From positions 3,359,501 through 3,423,500 of the forward strand of contig NZ_CP043489.1 of the NCBI RefSeq assembly GCF_008330945.1: a stretch of DNA of 64,000 nucleotides, in the 5' to 3' direction. How positions within the stretch are numbered: the stretch's first letter is position 1; each line of letters opens with the position of its first letter. Shown here piece by piece: positions 63,293 to 64,000 of this stretch. The notes under the pieces were generated by a model. That model did not search any database, was not told where the DNA came from, and saw nothing but the letters and a program-made list of their open reading frames with translations. Source of the stretch: Labrys sp. KNU-23. GTDB lineage: Bacteria > Pseudomonadota > Alphaproteobacteria > Rhizobiales > Labraceae. The translations under genes were made by a program, and so were the position numbers.

Positions 63293-64000
63293 ATGGTGGA
63301 CGCTGCGATCAAGCTTCATGACGCCGGCGAAGCGATCAAAAAGGCTGGCGAAGCCTTCGACTGGTCGGATCCGCTCGATCTCGAATCACTGTTGACGGAA
63401 GAAGAGCGGCTGGTCCGCGACACCGCCCGCGACTATGCGCAGGACAGGCTGATGCCACGCGTGCTCAAGGCCTATCGCGAGGAGGATTTCGACCGCGCGA
63501 TCATGTCGGAGATGGGCGAACTCGGCCTGCTCGGCGCCACGATTCCGGAAGCCTATGGTGGCGCCGGCCTCGGCCATGTCGCCTATGGCCTGGTCGCACG
63601 CGAAGTGGAGCGGGTTGATTCGGGCTATCGCTCGGCCATGTCTGTGCAGTCCTCGCTGGTGATGCACCCGATCCATGCCTATGGCAGCGAGGAGCAGCGC
63701 AAGAAGTACCTGCCCAAGCTTGCCAGTGGCGAGCTCGTCGGCTGTTTCGGCCTCACCGAGCCGGATGCCGGCTCCGATCCGGGCTCGATGAAGACCCGCG
63801 CGGTGAAAGTCGCCGGCGGCTACCAGCTCAACGGCACCAAGATGTGGATCACCAATTCGCCGATCGCCGACATCGCCGTGGTCTGGGCCAAGCTGGACGA
63901 CGTGATCCGCGGTTTCATCGTCGAGCGGGGTACCAAGGGTTTCTCCACGCCCAAGATCGAGGGCAAGCTTTCGCTGCGCGCTTCGATCACCGGCGAAATC
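63293..64000 (+). CDS. gcdH: Acyl-CoA dehydrogenase, glutaryl-CoA dehydrogenase-like (3' end outside window)
   Basis: 236 codons read without a stop to the window edge. DPLDLESLLTEEERLVRDTARDYAQDRLMPRVLKAYREEDFDRAIMSEMGELGLLGATIPEAYGGAG and SVQSSLVMHPIHAYGSEEQRKKYLPKLASGELVGCFGLTEPDAGSDPGSMKTRA follow the glutaryl-CoA dehydrogenase pattern (TEPdhGSDP, FAD-binding), with TKMWITNSPIADIAVVWAK next. The enzyme oxidises and decarboxylates glutaryl-CoA to crotonyl-CoA in lysine/tryptophan breakdown. The catalytic Glu is beyond the edge. I use the ATG at 63293, eight bases after GGAGG. Confidence 0.85.
   Translation, partial: MVDAAIKLHDAGEAIKKAGEAFDWSDPLDLESLLTEEERLVRDTARDYAQDRLMPRVLKAYREEDFDRAIMSEMGELGLLGATIPEAYGGAGLGHVAYGLVAREVERVDSGYRSAMSVQSSLVMHPIHAYGSEEQRKKYLPKLASGELVGCFGLTEPDAGSDPGSMKTRAVKVAGGYQLNGTKMWITNSPIADIAVVWAKLDDVIRGFIVERGTKGFSTPKIEGKLSLRASITGEI

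Noticed and set aside
1..64000. tRNA or rRNA genes
   Set aside because: I looked for the T-arm GTTCGA-type sequence with a matching acceptor stem in the larger gaps and found none.

Overview
This is a GC-rich, densely packed stretch of chromosome, most likely from an alphaproteobacterium of the order Hyphomicrobiales (Rhizobiales). The evidence is the mix of housekeeping genes (long-form hpf followed by ptsN, rpsO-pnp, rpmI-rplT, pheS, trpS, dnaN-recF, a rhizobial-type PmtA phospholipid methyltransferase), many GST, LysR and ABC genes, and abundant intergenic palindromic repeats. I do not call a genus. I see no rRNA, tRNA, CRISPR array, phage or insertion sequence.

Layout. 1-7 kb: an N-formylglutamate amidohydrolase; a tmpA-tmpB pair that probably degrades trimethylaminoethylphosphonate, with a divergent LysR regulator; a MscS channel; and a 3-hydroxyisobutyrate-dehydrogenase-like gene with a TetR regulator, both preceded by the same palindromic operator. 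7-13 kb: ilvD, a LysR-GNAT pair, a VOC protein, an alkyl-DNA methyltransferase and ghrA. 13-22 kb: hpf-ptsN, dapB, tsaB-rimI, an isoprenylcysteine methyltransferase-like membrane protein, an orphan histidine kinase, and rpsO-pnp. 22-31 kb: a ParE-type toxin with an unusual antitoxin, SDR/GlxA genes, rpmI-rplT behind an attenuator-like leader, then pheS after a 4-kb block of unrelated genes. 31-45 kb: amidase, MFS transporter, GST, queG, pmtA-pyrF, efp, a DUF1223 protein, a Met/Lys-rich secreted peptide, a saccharopine-dehydrogenase-like protein, trpS and GST. 45-50 kb: DMT transporter-TetR, a dead GST fragment, dnaN-recF. 50-56 kb: a ROK regulator and a sugar ABC operon with a SIS-domain enzyme and a PfkB kinase, matching the logic of fructosamine (Amadori product) utilisation but with no ATPase subunit. 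56-58 kb: two small glycosyltransferases, one of which looks like the eukaryotic N-acetylglucosaminyltransferase IV (MGAT4/GT54) family. 58-64 kb: a class III aminotransferase, OsmC, a LysR/GST pair, cobC, and the start of a glutaryl-CoA-dehydrogenase-like gene.

Two themes run through the window. First, several usually stable gene strings are broken: hpf lacks upstream rpoN, rpsO lacks truB, pheS lacks pheT, and dnaN lacks dnaA. Second, intergenic space is filled by at least five families of inverted repeats. One is a roughly 100-bp two-hairpin element present in about seven copies. It reaches into gene ends: it encodes the last residues of QueG and supplies the stop codon of the isoprenylcysteine methyltransferase-like gene.

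All functions are read from sequence motifs and remembered family features; no database search was run.
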